A stretch of 49,241 nucleotides of DNA from an uncultured Collinsella sp. (GTDB taxonomy: Bacteria; Actinomycetota; Coriobacteriia; Coriobacteriales; Coriobacteriaceae). The translations under genes were made by a program, and so were the position numbers. Location: assembly GCA_902475785.1 (NCBI GenBank), contig CABSAN010000009.1:1-49241 (forward strand), written 5' to 3'. Positions 16,253 to 24,248 of this stretch are shown here, in pieces. Position 1 is the first letter of the stretch. Every line of letters starts with the position of its first letter. The notes below the pieces were generated by a model. The model was not told the DNA's origin, made no database searches, and worked only from the letters and a program-made list of their open reading frames with translations.

Positions 16253-17092
16253 TTATTCGCCCGGGTTGATGTTCGCGTAGAACTCCGCCCCATCATCGAG
16301 CCGCAGGATGCCCACGCGACCGAACTCGGAGCCGGTGGCGGCAGCGCAGTCGATATCGATGCGATCGGGCACGCCGGCAGTGTCCTCGCCGCCCAAGCGC
16401 ACGATCTGCCCGCGTCCCGATTCCTCATCGAGCCCCGCCAGACCACCGACCTCGCAATAGCGCCCAAGCGATACCGTGGGCGTGTGGCCGCTCACCACGA
16501 CCGGACCCTTGCCCTCGGCAGAAAGCAGCCCCGTCGGCGCATCCCAATAGCCATGGCGAATCCACAGCAGGTCATCGGACGACTGCACCGCGAGCATCTG
16601 CTGCAGCAGCTCGCGATCGGCACCCACCGCTCCGACGCCATCGGCACAATCGGCGCCATGCTCAAGCAAAAACGCGCGCGCCGCCTTTATCTCGATTCCA
16701 GCATGTACCAGCAGATACGGGCGCTCCTCGGTCTCGACCACCGCGTAGAGCGGCAGCGCGGCCATCCATCGCACGAGCTCCTCGTATGCCTCAAATTCCA
16801 TGTCGTTGAGCTGCTCGCGCGTCGTCCAGCCACCGTTGATATCCCAGGTCTCGGCATCGAGCGGATCCTGGCCAATGATGGCATCGAGCATGATCTGCTC
16901 GTGATTGCCCTTGAGCACGCGGGCGTTGGGCAGCGAGCGCACGAGCTTAATAACGCCGACCGGATCGGGCCCGCGATCGATCATGTCGCCCAGCACGTAC
17001 AGCGTGTCGTCGGACGTCAACGAGATCTTAGACAGGGCCTCGTCAAGCGCACGCACGTGCCCGTGAGCATCAGATGTCACATAGATCGCCAT
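16253..17092 (-). CDS. Calcineurin-type metallophosphoesterase
   Basis: A 279-residue serine/threonine-phosphatase-like enzyme (PPP/ApaH/PrpE group) using two metal ions. It keeps the full set of metal-binding blocks: SDAHGHVRALDEAL near residues 7-20 (D-x-H), GDMIDRGPDPVGV near 35-47 (GDxxDRG), KGNHEQIML near 61-69 (GNHE), VHAGIE and SGHTPT. The ATG at 17092 is backed by AAGGAGAGG. Whether the substrate is a phosphoprotein or a dinucleotide such as Ap4A is not decided by these motifs. It is divergent from the antiporter gene. Confidence 0.9.
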   Translation of the reverse strand: MAIYVTSDAHGHVRALDEALSKISLTSDDTLYVLGDMIDRGPDPVGVIKLVRSLPNARVLKGNHEQIMLDAIIGQDPLDAETWDINGGWTTREQLNDMEFEAYEELVRWMAALPLYAVVETEERPYLLVHAGIEIKAARAFLLEHGADCADGVGAVGADRELLQQMLAVQSSDDLLWIRHGYWDAPTGLLSAEGKGPVVVSGHTPTVSLGRYCEVGGLAGLDEESGRGQIVRLGGEDTAGVPDRIDIDCAAATGSEFGRVGILRLDDGAEFYANINPGE

Positions 17093-17345
17093 GGTACGCC
17101 TCTCCTTGTATTGCGGCCGAAGCCCGGCGCCGCAACTAAAACTTCAAGTTGAACTTAAACGTTACCCATTGTACTCCGTTGCAATAAAGCTGGAAAGGGT
17201 TTCCGAGCAGAGGCAAAGACGGCAGCCGTCTATGACGATATCGCGCACGCCCGCAATCCAACCCCATAAACCCACCATCTTTGGGTACAAATAACCGCAG
17301 GCAACTGACCGTGCCACGCCAACCACCCAGGAGCGGACACCATCC

Positions 17346-18947
17346 ATGAACCAGATCCTTCTCTTTATCGGCCTCGTTATTATTCTGTGCCTGACCATCA
17401 AACCCGTCGGCAAAAAACTCCCCTTCCCCACCCTGCTCATCTTTATCGCGCTCGGCATGCTGTTGGGCGTCAACGGCCCGGCGCATATCGACTTTAGCGA
17501 CTACGCGCTCACCGAAACCGTCTGCAGCACGGCGCTGCTGTTCATCATGTTCTACGGCGGCTTTAACACCAACATCGACCGCGCCAAGCCCGTCGCCGTG
17601 CCCGCGGTGCTGCTGAGCACGCTCGGCGTCGTCATCACCGCAGGCATCACCGGCGTGTTCGCCCACTTCGTGCTGGGCTTCGACTGGATCGGCGGCCTGC
17701 TGCTGGGCTCGGTCGTGGCGTCGACCGATGCGGCCAGCGTCTTTAGCGTGCTGCGCGAGCACAGCCTGTCGCTGAGGGGCGGCACCGACTCGCTGCTCGA
17801 GGTCGAATCGGGCTCCAACGACCCCGTCGCCTACATGCTCACCGCCGTGCTCGCCACACTCGCGGCCGGCGGCGACATCAACATTCCCGCACTGCTGGCC
17901 AAGCAGATTATCCTGGGCGCGGGCCTGGGCCTTGCCATCGGCTGGGCGGCGGGCCGCCTGATTGAACGCGCGCACGCAACGGCCGAGGGCGCGCAGACCA
18001 TCTTTTTGTTCGCCGTGGCGATCGTTGCCTACGCGCTGCCGAGCTACCTGGGCGGCAACGGATTTTTGGCCGTGTACCTGGCCGGCATTGTGCTGGGTGC
18101 CAGCGACATCACCGGCAAAGTCGAGATGGCGCACTTCTTTGACACCCTCACCGAAATGGCGGAGATGACGATCTTCTTCTTGCTCGGCCTGCTCGTAACG
18201 CCCGCACGCCTGCCGCAGATGCTGCTGCCGGGCCTGGCGCTCATGGCGTTTATGCTCTTCGTGAGCCGCCCCATCGCCGTGGGCATGCTGTTGGCGCCCT
18301 TTAAGACCAACCCTCGCCAGGTTGCGCTCGTAAGCTGGGCGGGCCTGCGCGGAGCAGCTTCGGTCGTCTTTAGTCTCTTTGCCGTGGTTGCCGGCGTTCC
18401 CGGTGGGCACGACCTATTTGACCTGGTCTTTGTGATTGCCGTGTCGAGCATTGTGGTACAGGGTTCGCTGCTGCCGGCGGTGGCGAAGAAGCTCGATATG
18501 ATCGATGCGACCGGCGACGTGCGCCGCACCTTTAACGACTACCGCGACGAGGATGGCATGTCGTTTGTAAAGCTCAAGGTGGGCGCTGGACATCCGTTTG
18601 CCGGATGCTCGCTCGCCGATATTGGCAGCGTCACGGACATGCTCGTGGTCCTGGTGCTGCGCGATGGCGCGCACCCGGTGCTGCCCAATGGCGATACCGT
18701 GATTGAGGAAGGCGACCTGTTGGTGATGGCTGCCCCGACATTTGAAGAACGTGCCGAGGTTACGCTGCGCGAGGTCACCGTAACGCCCCACGGTCGTCTG
18801 GCCGGTCAGCGCCTGCGCGACGTGCCGCAGGGCAAGCACCCGTTTATTGTGGTAATGCTCAAGCGCGACGGCCGAACCATCATCCCCGACGGCAACACCC
18901 TCATATACGCCGGCGACGAAGCCGTCATTGCCACACTGGCGTCGTAG
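17346..18947 (+). CDS. K+/H+ (cation/proton) antiporter with RCK_C domains
   Basis: A 533-residue cation/proton antiporter of the CPA1 type, similar to NhaP2/CvrA potassium/proton antiporters. About twelve membrane segments fill residues 1-390. The transport-site stretch ASTDAASVFSVLRE and the motif ESGSNDPVAYML (N-D pair) are typical. SWAGLRGAASVVFSLF follows. The cytoplasmic C-terminus has two TrkA-C-like (RCK_C) units, one around 400-465 and one around 470-530, that would sense a ligand. The ATG at 17346 has CAGGAG about 13 bases upstream, slightly far. It marks the left border of the defence-like island. Confidence 0.9.
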   Translation: MNQILLFIGLVIILCLTIKPVGKKLPFPTLLIFIALGMLLGVNGPAHIDFSDYALTETVCSTALLFIMFYGGFNTNIDRAKPVAVPAVLLSTLGVVITAGITGVFAHFVLGFDWIGGLLLGSVVASTDAASVFSVLREHSLSLRGGTDSLLEVESGSNDPVAYMLTAVLATLAAGGDINIPALLAKQIILGAGLGLAIGWAAGRLIERAHATAEGAQTIFLFAVAIVAYALPSYLGGNGFLAVYLAGIVLGASDITGKVEMAHFFDTLTEMAEMTIFFLLGLLVTPARLPQMLLPGLALMAFMLFVSRPIAVGMLLAPFKTNPRQVALVSWAGLRGAASVVFSLFAVVAGVPGGHDLFDLVFVIAVSSIVVQGSLLPAVAKKLDMIDATGDVRRTFNDYRDEDGMSFVKLKVGAGHPFAGCSLADIGSVTDMLVVLVLRDGAHPVLPNGDTVIEEGDLLVMAAPTFEERAEVTLREVTVTPHGRLAGQRLRDVPQGKHPFIVVMLKRDGRTIIPDGNTLIYAGDEAVIATLAS

Positions 18948-18975
18948 CCATCCCATCCCATCCACATGGCGCCAT

Positions 18976-19004
18976 TTGAAAGCCGTCCGATCTCATGCTA
19001 TAAA
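18976..19004 (+). promoter_or_regulatory. Promoter of short RNA copy 1
   Basis: TTGAAA (18976-18981), 17 bases, TATAAA (18999-19004). The predicted start, seven bases on, is the first G of the RNA's first hairpin. Confidence 0.75.
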
Positions 19005-19010
19005 AAAGTC

Positions 19011-19066
19011 GGTACCCTCGAATAGAGGGACCTCCAAGAGCCGGGGGATGTCCCCCGGCATTTTTT
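19011..19066 (+). ncRNA. Short structured RNA, copy 1 (orphan; DUF3800-associated type)
   Basis: A 56-nt RNA: hairpin GGUACCCUC/GAGGGACC with a bulged A and loop GAAUA, linker UCCAAGA, then a strong terminator hairpin GCCGGGGGAUGUCCCCCGGC and a T run. It is nearly identical to copy 2 at 19245. No DUF3800 gene follows this copy; the 140 bases to the next promoter show no recognisable gene remnant. Candidate member of the DUF3800-linked RNA motifs described by comparative genomics. Confidence 0.65.
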
Positions 19067-19208
19067 ATGCGAGTCAAGACTAAATACTTCTCGGGAAAAC
19101 GCCGGCCCATTGCGTCAGCAATTTACGAGCCGCTCTACCCACCTCTGGACGGCTAAGGACTTTTCGCAGGTAGTTTGACGAACATATGTTTGCTTATTAT
19201 AATATTAC

Positions 19209-19238
19209 TTGAAAGCACCCCTTATCTCATGGTATAAA
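19209..19238 (+). promoter_or_regulatory. Promoter of short RNA copy 2
   Basis: TTGAAA (19209-19214), 18 bases, TATAAA (19233-19238). It has the same layout as copy 1, with a conserved ATCTCATG in the spacer. Confidence 0.75.
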
Positions 19239-19244
19239 GAATAC

Positions 19245-19302
19245 GGTTCCCTCCAAAAGAGGGGCCTCCAAGAGCCGGGGTCTTACCCCCGGCATTTTTT
19301 TT
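19245..19302 (+). ncRNA. Short structured RNA, copy 2, directly before DUF3800
   Basis: A 58-nt RNA: hairpin GGUUCCCUC/GAGGGGCC with loop CAAAA, linker UCCAAGA, terminator stem GCCGGGG/CCCCGGC and eight T. Against copy 1 one stem pair changes from U-A to U-G, so pairing is kept. GGGCCTCCA at 19262-19270 is exactly complementary to TGGAGGCCC at 19310-19318, the ribosome binding site of the DUF3800 gene. Position, terminator and conservation suit an RNA partner or regulator of that gene. Confidence 0.7.
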
Positions 19303-19321
19303 GCAAAAATGGAGGCCCATC

Positions 19322-19999
19322 ATGAGCGAACTCTCCGTCTTTGTTGACGAATCTGGCGACCTCGGAGGCGTCTCCAACTACTACCTCGTCACCCTCGTTT
19401 TTCACGATCAAAACGATGCAATCGTTGAACGCATTGACCGCTACGAGCGCGCCCTGTCGCAGTCCTCGCTTCCCAATACGCCTTTTCATGCAGGACCCCT
19501 ACTGAATGGAAATGGCGACTACAAAGATCTTCCCAAGGAGCAGCGAAGGCACATGTTGAGCGCATTTCGCGCGTTCATTCAGCATCTCCCCATACGCTAT
19601 CTCTGTCTGCAATACCGAATGAGCGAATTCGCCGGCAATCAAAACGGTCTCGCGGAGAGAATGAGGCGAGACCTCACAGTTGAACTTTTCGACCATCTGG
19701 AATTCTTCCAGCGATACGACACCGTTAAGATTTACTACGACAACGGCCAACCGATTGTAACGGAGGTCATTCATTCTGCGCTTGAGTACGTTCTAGCAAG
19801 GGATGTCATCGTATACCGAGAAGCCACACCACGAGCCTACCGGCTATTCCAAGTTGCTGACTACATCTGTACGATCGAGCTAACGGCTATCAAGTTTGAC
19901 AGCAAGGAAGATACAAAGACTGATCGACTATTTTTTGGAACCCGAAGGACGTTCAAAAAGGGATTTCTCTTATATCTCAGGAAGAAACGGATGAACTGA
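19322..19999 (+). CDS. DUF3800 protein, putative RNase H-fold nuclease
   Basis: A 225-residue DUF3800 protein. The acidic N-terminal strand FVDESGDLGG (D9, E10, D13) is the family hallmark. YYDNGQ near 138-143 and FQVADYICTIEL near 176-187 supply further conserved acidic residues, so a metal-dependent nuclease with an RNase H-like fold is plausible. The biochemical role is not established, though the family is common in defence regions. The ATG at 19322 has GGAGG six bases upstream. The gene begins 20 bases past the terminator of RNA copy 2, whose linker can pair with this ribosome binding site. GC is lower than in the neighbouring antiporter gene. Confidence 0.83.
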   Translation: MSELSVFVDESGDLGGVSNYYLVTLVFHDQNDAIVERIDRYERALSQSSLPNTPFHAGPLLNGNGDYKDLPKEQRRHMLSAFRAFIQHLPIRYLCLQYRMSEFAGNQNGLAERMRRDLTVELFDHLEFFQRYDTVKIYYDNGQPIVTEVIHSALEYVLARDVIVYREATPRAYRLFQVADYICTIELTAIKFDSKEDTKTDRLFFGTRRTFKKGFLLYLRKKRMN

Positions 20000-20006
20000 C
20001 CCGGGG

Positions 20007-20219
20007 TTACCAGTCGTCAGACGCTCCGCAATCGTCATCGACGGCAAAGTCGCGGAGGTCGAGGCCTTCGCGTTCGGCTCGGGCTAGCAGCTTTTGGGGC
20101 GACTCGTCCTCGATATCCATCACGTCGAGCATGGCGGCCGGAAAGCCCACGCCGGCCGCGCTCCCTGCGCGGTCGAGCAGGCTCTCGCGCAGCTGGTCTA
20201 CATCGACATCGATCTTCAC
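20007..20219 (-). CDS. Small acidic protein, unknown function
   Basis: Unrecognised 70-residue protein, rich in Asp and Glu (DVDVDQL..., ...DDDCGASDDW). It begins with GTG at 20219, preceded by a strong AGGAGG eight bases upstream, which is the main evidence that it is real. It has no membrane segment or signal peptide. It converges with the DUF3800 gene (7-base gap) and is divergent from the MazG-like gene. Predicted cytoplasmic; a DNA-mimic or antitoxin role would be speculation based on charge alone. Confidence 0.6.
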   Translation of the reverse strand: MKIDVDVDQLRESLLDRAGSAAGVGFPAAMLDVMDIEDESPQKLLARAEREGLDLRDFAVDDDCGASDDW

Positions 20220-20334
20220 GGTGGAACCTCCTACCGGGCAATCGCGACCGAACAAACCGCACGCCCCAAATGATGTGCAATAAATCCCAGATACGGCCAT
20301 AATAAAACAATGAACATCAGGGAGGTTGCGGACG

Positions 20335-20691
20335 ATGGATAAGCTCGATGCCATGACGGTACAAGTTAGAGATTTTTGCGACGCACGCGACTGGCGCAAA
20401 TATCACACGCCGAAAGAACTCGCCATCGGCATGGTAACTGAGTCCTCCGAGCTCCTTCAGCTCCTTCGTTTTATGAGCGACGAGCGCATTGCGGAAATGT
20501 TCGAAGACACCGAGCAACGCCAAGCCATCGAAGACGAAGTCGCTGACACGCTCATCTTTCTCCTACGTTTTGCCGATTTAAACGGAATCGATCTCCCAAC
20601 TGCGCTCTCGTCCAAACTGATGCGCAATGGCAAGCGCTACCCCATCAACGCATCATCTGTCGAATACAGAAAGGCGGGCCACCGTGAGTAA
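20335..20691 (+). CDS. MazG-like nucleotide pyrophosphohydrolase
   Basis: A 118-residue all-alpha NTP pyrophosphatase of the MazG/dCTPase group, which cleaves nucleoside triphosphates to monophosphates and pyrophosphate. TPKELAIGMVTESSELLQLLRF gives the first metal-binding ExxE motif (E-S-S-E), and IEDEVADTLIFLLRFAD the second (E..D). The end, SSKLMRNGKRYP, matches the family. The ATG at 20335 follows GGGAGG by 11 bases. Its last 8 bases overlap the start of the GIY-YIG/DUF2075 gene, so the two are translationally linked and probably work together. Confidence 0.87.
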   Translation: MDKLDAMTVQVRDFCDARDWRKYHTPKELAIGMVTESSELLQLLRFMSDERIAEMFEDTEQRQAIEDEVADTLIFLLRFADLNGIDLPTALSSKLMRNGKRYPINASSVEYRKAGHRE

Positions 20692-22426
20692 CGAGTTCGC
20701 CCTTCGTCAATACACGCTTCCCCTACCGCAACCCTTTGAGACAAGTGAATCGTTGCAAGATTTTGGCACGCCAAAGCCCGGAGCTCACCATGACGAAAGC
20801 TGGCCTGTTCTTTACATCCTGACCAACAGCAAAAACAAAACGGCGTACATCGGGCAAACGACAAATTACCAACGCCGAATGAAACAACACGCCGCAAACG
20901 TTGAGAAGGACTTCGACCGGACCCTTCTAATCGACAACCCGACATTCAATCAGTCCGCTACATTTGAGTTTGAAAACAGGCTCATTGAGCTGTTCTGCGC
21001 CGACGAAAAATACCAGGTAACCAATGCCAATAATGGCTATGCCCAGTTCGATTATTTTGAGCGGCCTCTGTATCGACAGAAGTTCCGAGACCTCTGGACG
21101 AAGCTTCGTGAGGAGAACTACGCGATTCATCCGATTGAAGAGCTCGAGAACTCCGATCTGTTCAAGTTCTCGCCTTTCAAGACGCTTACGCCCGACCAAT
21201 ACGAAACGATCGAGACGATTTATAAACGTCTCGAACAGGAGCATGAAGACGTAAAACATGGCGGCTCAAAAAGAGAACGTATAACCGTCGTGAACGGCGC
21301 GCCGGGAACAGGCAAAACAATCCTCGCCATCAGTCTCATGTTCAAAATCAAAAATGAGCCCAACCTTTCCGGCCTGCGAGTCGGTTTTGTCACCCCCATG
21401 GATTCCCTGAAGAAGACCCTCAGGAAACTCACGCACTTCCTTCCAGGGTTAAAGCCCGGCGATATCTTGAGCCCCAGTGACATAACCAAAAACAATCGGT
21501 ATGACATCCTGCTTGTCGACGAGGCACATCGACTGGGAAACTGCTTGACCGCCGGCGCCGGCATCGGGGCTTTTTACAACACCTGCGATCGCCTCGGCCT
21601 TCCGCGTACGAGCAACCAGGTTGACTGGATATTCAAATGCTGTGACAAGGCGTACCTGTTCTACGACCCCAAACAGCAGGTTCGCGCATCCGGACTCAAT
21701 CGAGACGGCCTTGAGCAGCGACTCAATCAGCTCGAAGAAGCGGGCGTTGAAACTGAAGAGTTCAGCCTAAGCACCCAAATGCGCGTACGCGGCGGCGATG
21801 AATACCTCGATTTTGTCTACGACTTACTCGACAACAAGGCGTACATGCATGCCGGCATGAAGTTCAAAGAACTCTTTTCATCGGAGCCTTACGATTCGCG
21901 ATCCGGGGATCCGGGCAGCGATATCCCCAGATACCAGTTTGGAATCGTCGACCGATTTGAGGATTTCTGTTCCCTGCAGCAAGCCAAGGAAGAAGAAGTT
22001 GGTCTATCCCGCATGACGGCGGGCTTTGCGTGGAAGTGGGAAACGAAGAAACACAAAGACGCGTTCGATATCGTCATTGAGAGTATCCCCAAACGATGGA
22101 ACTCGAGCCAAAAGGATTGGGTTAACTCCGCCAACGCCGTAAACGAAGTCGGATGTATCCGCACGGTGCAGGGCTACGACCTCAACTACGGCTTCGTAAT
22201 TCTGGGGCCAGATATTTACTACGACACCGATAAAGGAGCCGTCTGCGTTAACAAATCGAACTTCAAAGATGCCGTCGCAAAGAAAAAGGCGAGCGACGAT
22301 GACCTGCGAAAGATCATCGTCAACGCCTACTATGTCCTCATGACGCGTGGCATGCTGGGAACGTTTCTTTATGTATGCGACCCGGCGCTCAAGGAGTATT
22401 TGTCACGGTATATCCCGGTGATTTAG
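20684..22426 (+). CDS. GIY-YIG nuclease fused to DUF2075 (Schlafen-type) helicase
   Basis: A 580-residue two-domain protein. Residues about 40-125 form a GIY-YIG nuclease: LYILTNSK and AYIGQTTNYQRRMKQH carry the two tyrosine motifs and the arginine, and EFENRLIELF the metal-binding glutamate. Residues about 165-580 are DUF2075, a group-3 Schlafen-like SF1 ATPase, with Walker A GAPGTGKT near 205, DEAH near 279, YDPKQQVRASG, AGFAWKW, RTVQGYDLNYGFVILGPD and VLMTRGM. All catalytic motifs look intact. It begins with GTG at 20684, behind AAAGGCGG, overlapping the MazG-like gene by 8 bases. Convergent with the NERD helicase gene. Role inferred: nucleic-acid cutting coupled to ATP use, probably defence. 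Confidence 0.85.
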   Translation: MSNEFALRQYTLPLPQPFETSESLQDFGTPKPGAHHDESWPVLYILTNSKNKTAYIGQTTNYQRRMKQHAANVEKDFDRTLLIDNPTFNQSATFEFENRLIELFCADEKYQVTNANNGYAQFDYFERPLYRQKFRDLWTKLREENYAIHPIEELENSDLFKFSPFKTLTPDQYETIETIYKRLEQEHEDVKHGGSKRERITVVNGAPGTGKTILAISLMFKIKNEPNLSGLRVGFVTPMDSLKKTLRKLTHFLPGLKPGDILSPSDITKNNRYDILLVDEAHRLGNCLTAGAGIGAFYNTCDRLGLPRTSNQVDWIFKCCDKAYLFYDPKQQVRASGLNRDGLEQRLNQLEEAGVETEEFSLSTQMRVRGGDEYLDFVYDLLDNKAYMHAGMKFKELFSSEPYDSRSGDPGSDIPRYQFGIVDRFEDFCSLQQAKEEEVGLSRMTAGFAWKWETKKHKDAFDIVIESIPKRWNSSQKDWVNSANAVNEVGCIRTVQGYDLNYGFVILGPDIYYDTDKGAVCVNKSNFKDAVAKKKASDDDLRKIIVNAYYVLMTRGMLGTFLYVCDPALKEYLSRYIPVI

Positions 22427-22512
22427 CGGCTGCCCACGCATGGCATGAATAGCAGCGAAACCCCCAGGACACAATCCCGGGTTCACAAAGGGCGGCGGGG
22501 CGCGCCGGCGCC

Positions 22513-24246
22513 CTATCCAACCAATACTGCTCCCAAAACATTTGCGAGCTTCTTGGCGGGGCGCCTATTCGCTTTTTCGCCCATCGCCACGAGTGCGTGG
22601 TTGCAGGCGTCCTCATTCATGTCGCAAACAATTCTAAGCTCATGCCGCGCCCTTGAAGCAGCCGTATAAAACAAAGTTCCAGGCTCTGGCATGTAGCTCA
22701 TGGACGGCTGTTCCCATAAGGCTTGATCAACATCAATCATAATTACCGCAGCAGCCTCCATCCCCTTGAACTTCCTCACCGTATGGACGGGAATCTTCTG
22801 ACCTTTCCACCTCTTTAGGTTCTGGTCACCAGCGAAACAGCACGACAGCTTAGAGTTTTCCAGTGTCTTGCATGTGATAACCACAATGTCATTAATACCG
22901 GCGTTCTTGAGTAAATCAATGTGCTTATCCACAAATGCCTCTTGCGCGGCGGCGTCACAATTAATCATAAGCAATGGAGGTTTTCCGAGCCTAGCCATAA
23001 CCTGCATTCTAAAACCGTGCGCTTCACCAAGAGCACTCAGGGAAGACTTCTCGATAGCCTCCGTATTCCGGCAGTTTACATAAAGCGTTAGCTTGCAATC
23101 GGCATCCATAAGGAAGCTGGGCATAGTTGAGCCTTGGACAAACTGCCTTTTATCGTAAAAGAGATACATCGTGCTTTCCGGCCTCGAATCCACGATAGAA
23201 CGCAAGGTTTCGAGCACCATCGCATCTTCAATGGCTTTGAGGCCAAAGTCTTGGCCTTCGTCTATTACGATGTGCTGATAGGGAAACGAGTCAGGGTGCT
23301 CCATGAGCTCTTCGGTCAGGCAGGCATAGTTTGGCTCGAGAGAATTGCAGGCCTTGCAGGCGTAGCCCGGAATTGTATAGACGTCAATTTCCGGGACATC
23401 GTTGCACCTTCTAGTAATCTCTTCCTTCAAAAGCGAGTTAAAGCACAAAAAGAGAACCCTGCCCGTACAGGCGGCCTGCTTAGCTCTCTCAATTGCAATG
23501 AGAGTTTTGCCAGTTCCTGCCGCCCCGTTAATTACCGCTGTCTTCTGATCCTTTATGAAATTCAACACGCGAGCCTGCGAGTCCAGCAGCCTTGCGAACA
23601 CGAAGTCGTTATATCGATAGTCCACCGAATTCGTCGGGACGATATCGAACTCCGGCAGGAGCACTTTATGCAAGACCTCTTTAGCCTCATCATTGGAAAG
23701 CCTCGTCTCCCTTCCTCCGACATCCATGCTCATGATGTGAACTATTTGTTGAGTTGGATCCCCAAGGTCCGTCTTGCACAGAGTAATATCGCGAGAAGCC
23801 TCAGGAGAGTAGTCGATAAAACCGAGCTCGTGGGCGCCCAAAGACGGAAGCCAAACCGCGTGAGCAACCTTGCACCTATTGCACAGTTCTCTCAACCCTA
23901 CATCTTCAAATCGATTAATGAGCTTCCATTTGATACTATCCGCCTGCCGGTAAGGACCCCCGTGCCTTCTCATTGACACGCCGCTGCCGTACAACCACTC
24001 ACCGTTTTCGCAGCGAATTCTCCCCGCTTTCGCCTCGATAACAAGAATGCCGAGCTTGCGATTAAACACGATGAAATCGGCTTCTCTCTGCTCGATCGCG
24101 TTTCCATCCACAACATCCAACATCTTGTATGAATGGATAACCGTAAAATCATCGGGTAACTTACTTAGGGCATAGTAAATCTCCCCTTCACGACTTCGAT
24201 CATCGTATTCAGCTGGACCAAGGCTCGGTATCATTCTTGCAGCCAC
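22513..24246 (-). CDS. NERD-domain SF1 (UvrD/Rep-like) helicase
   Basis: A 577-residue protein. An N-terminal NERD (nuclease-related) domain spans about residues 20-130, with EQREADFIVFNRKLGILVIEAKAG showing the D...E-x-K order of PD-(D/E)XK nucleases. An SF1 helicase follows: Walker A NGAAGTGKTLIAIER near 237-251, IVIDEGQDFG (Walker B with Q-D), and C-terminal HTVRKFKGMEAAAVIM and LFYTAASRARHELRIV. The start is GTG at 24246, one base-pair step past the upstream stop, with AAAGAGG seven bases before. The gap to the DUF1998 helicase gene is 2 bases, so the two are co-translated. I predict a DNA-processing defence role. Confidence 0.85.
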   Translation of the reverse strand: MAARMIPSLGPAEYDDRSREGEIYYALSKLPDDFTVIHSYKMLDVVDGNAIEQREADFIVFNRKLGILVIEAKAGRIRCENGEWLYGSGVSMRRHGGPYRQADSIKWKLINRFEDVGLRELCNRCKVAHAVWLPSLGAHELGFIDYSPEASRDITLCKTDLGDPTQQIVHIMSMDVGGRETRLSNDEAKEVLHKVLLPEFDIVPTNSVDYRYNDFVFARLLDSQARVLNFIKDQKTAVINGAAGTGKTLIAIERAKQAACTGRVLFLCFNSLLKEEITRRCNDVPEIDVYTIPGYACKACNSLEPNYACLTEELMEHPDSFPYQHIVIDEGQDFGLKAIEDAMVLETLRSIVDSRPESTMYLFYDKRQFVQGSTMPSFLMDADCKLTLYVNCRNTEAIEKSSLSALGEAHGFRMQVMARLGKPPLLMINCDAAAQEAFVDKHIDLLKNAGINDIVVITCKTLENSKLSCCFAGDQNLKRWKGQKIPVHTVRKFKGMEAAAVIMIDVDQALWEQPSMSYMPEPGTLFYTAASRARHELRIVCDMNEDACNHALVAMGEKANRRPAKKLANVLGAVLVG

Positions 24247-24248
24247 AG

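Noticed and set aside
19067..19208. Remnant of a second DUF3800 gene after RNA copy 1
   Set aside because: Translations in all three forward frames show no DUF3800 motif; only the RNA and promoter are conserved.
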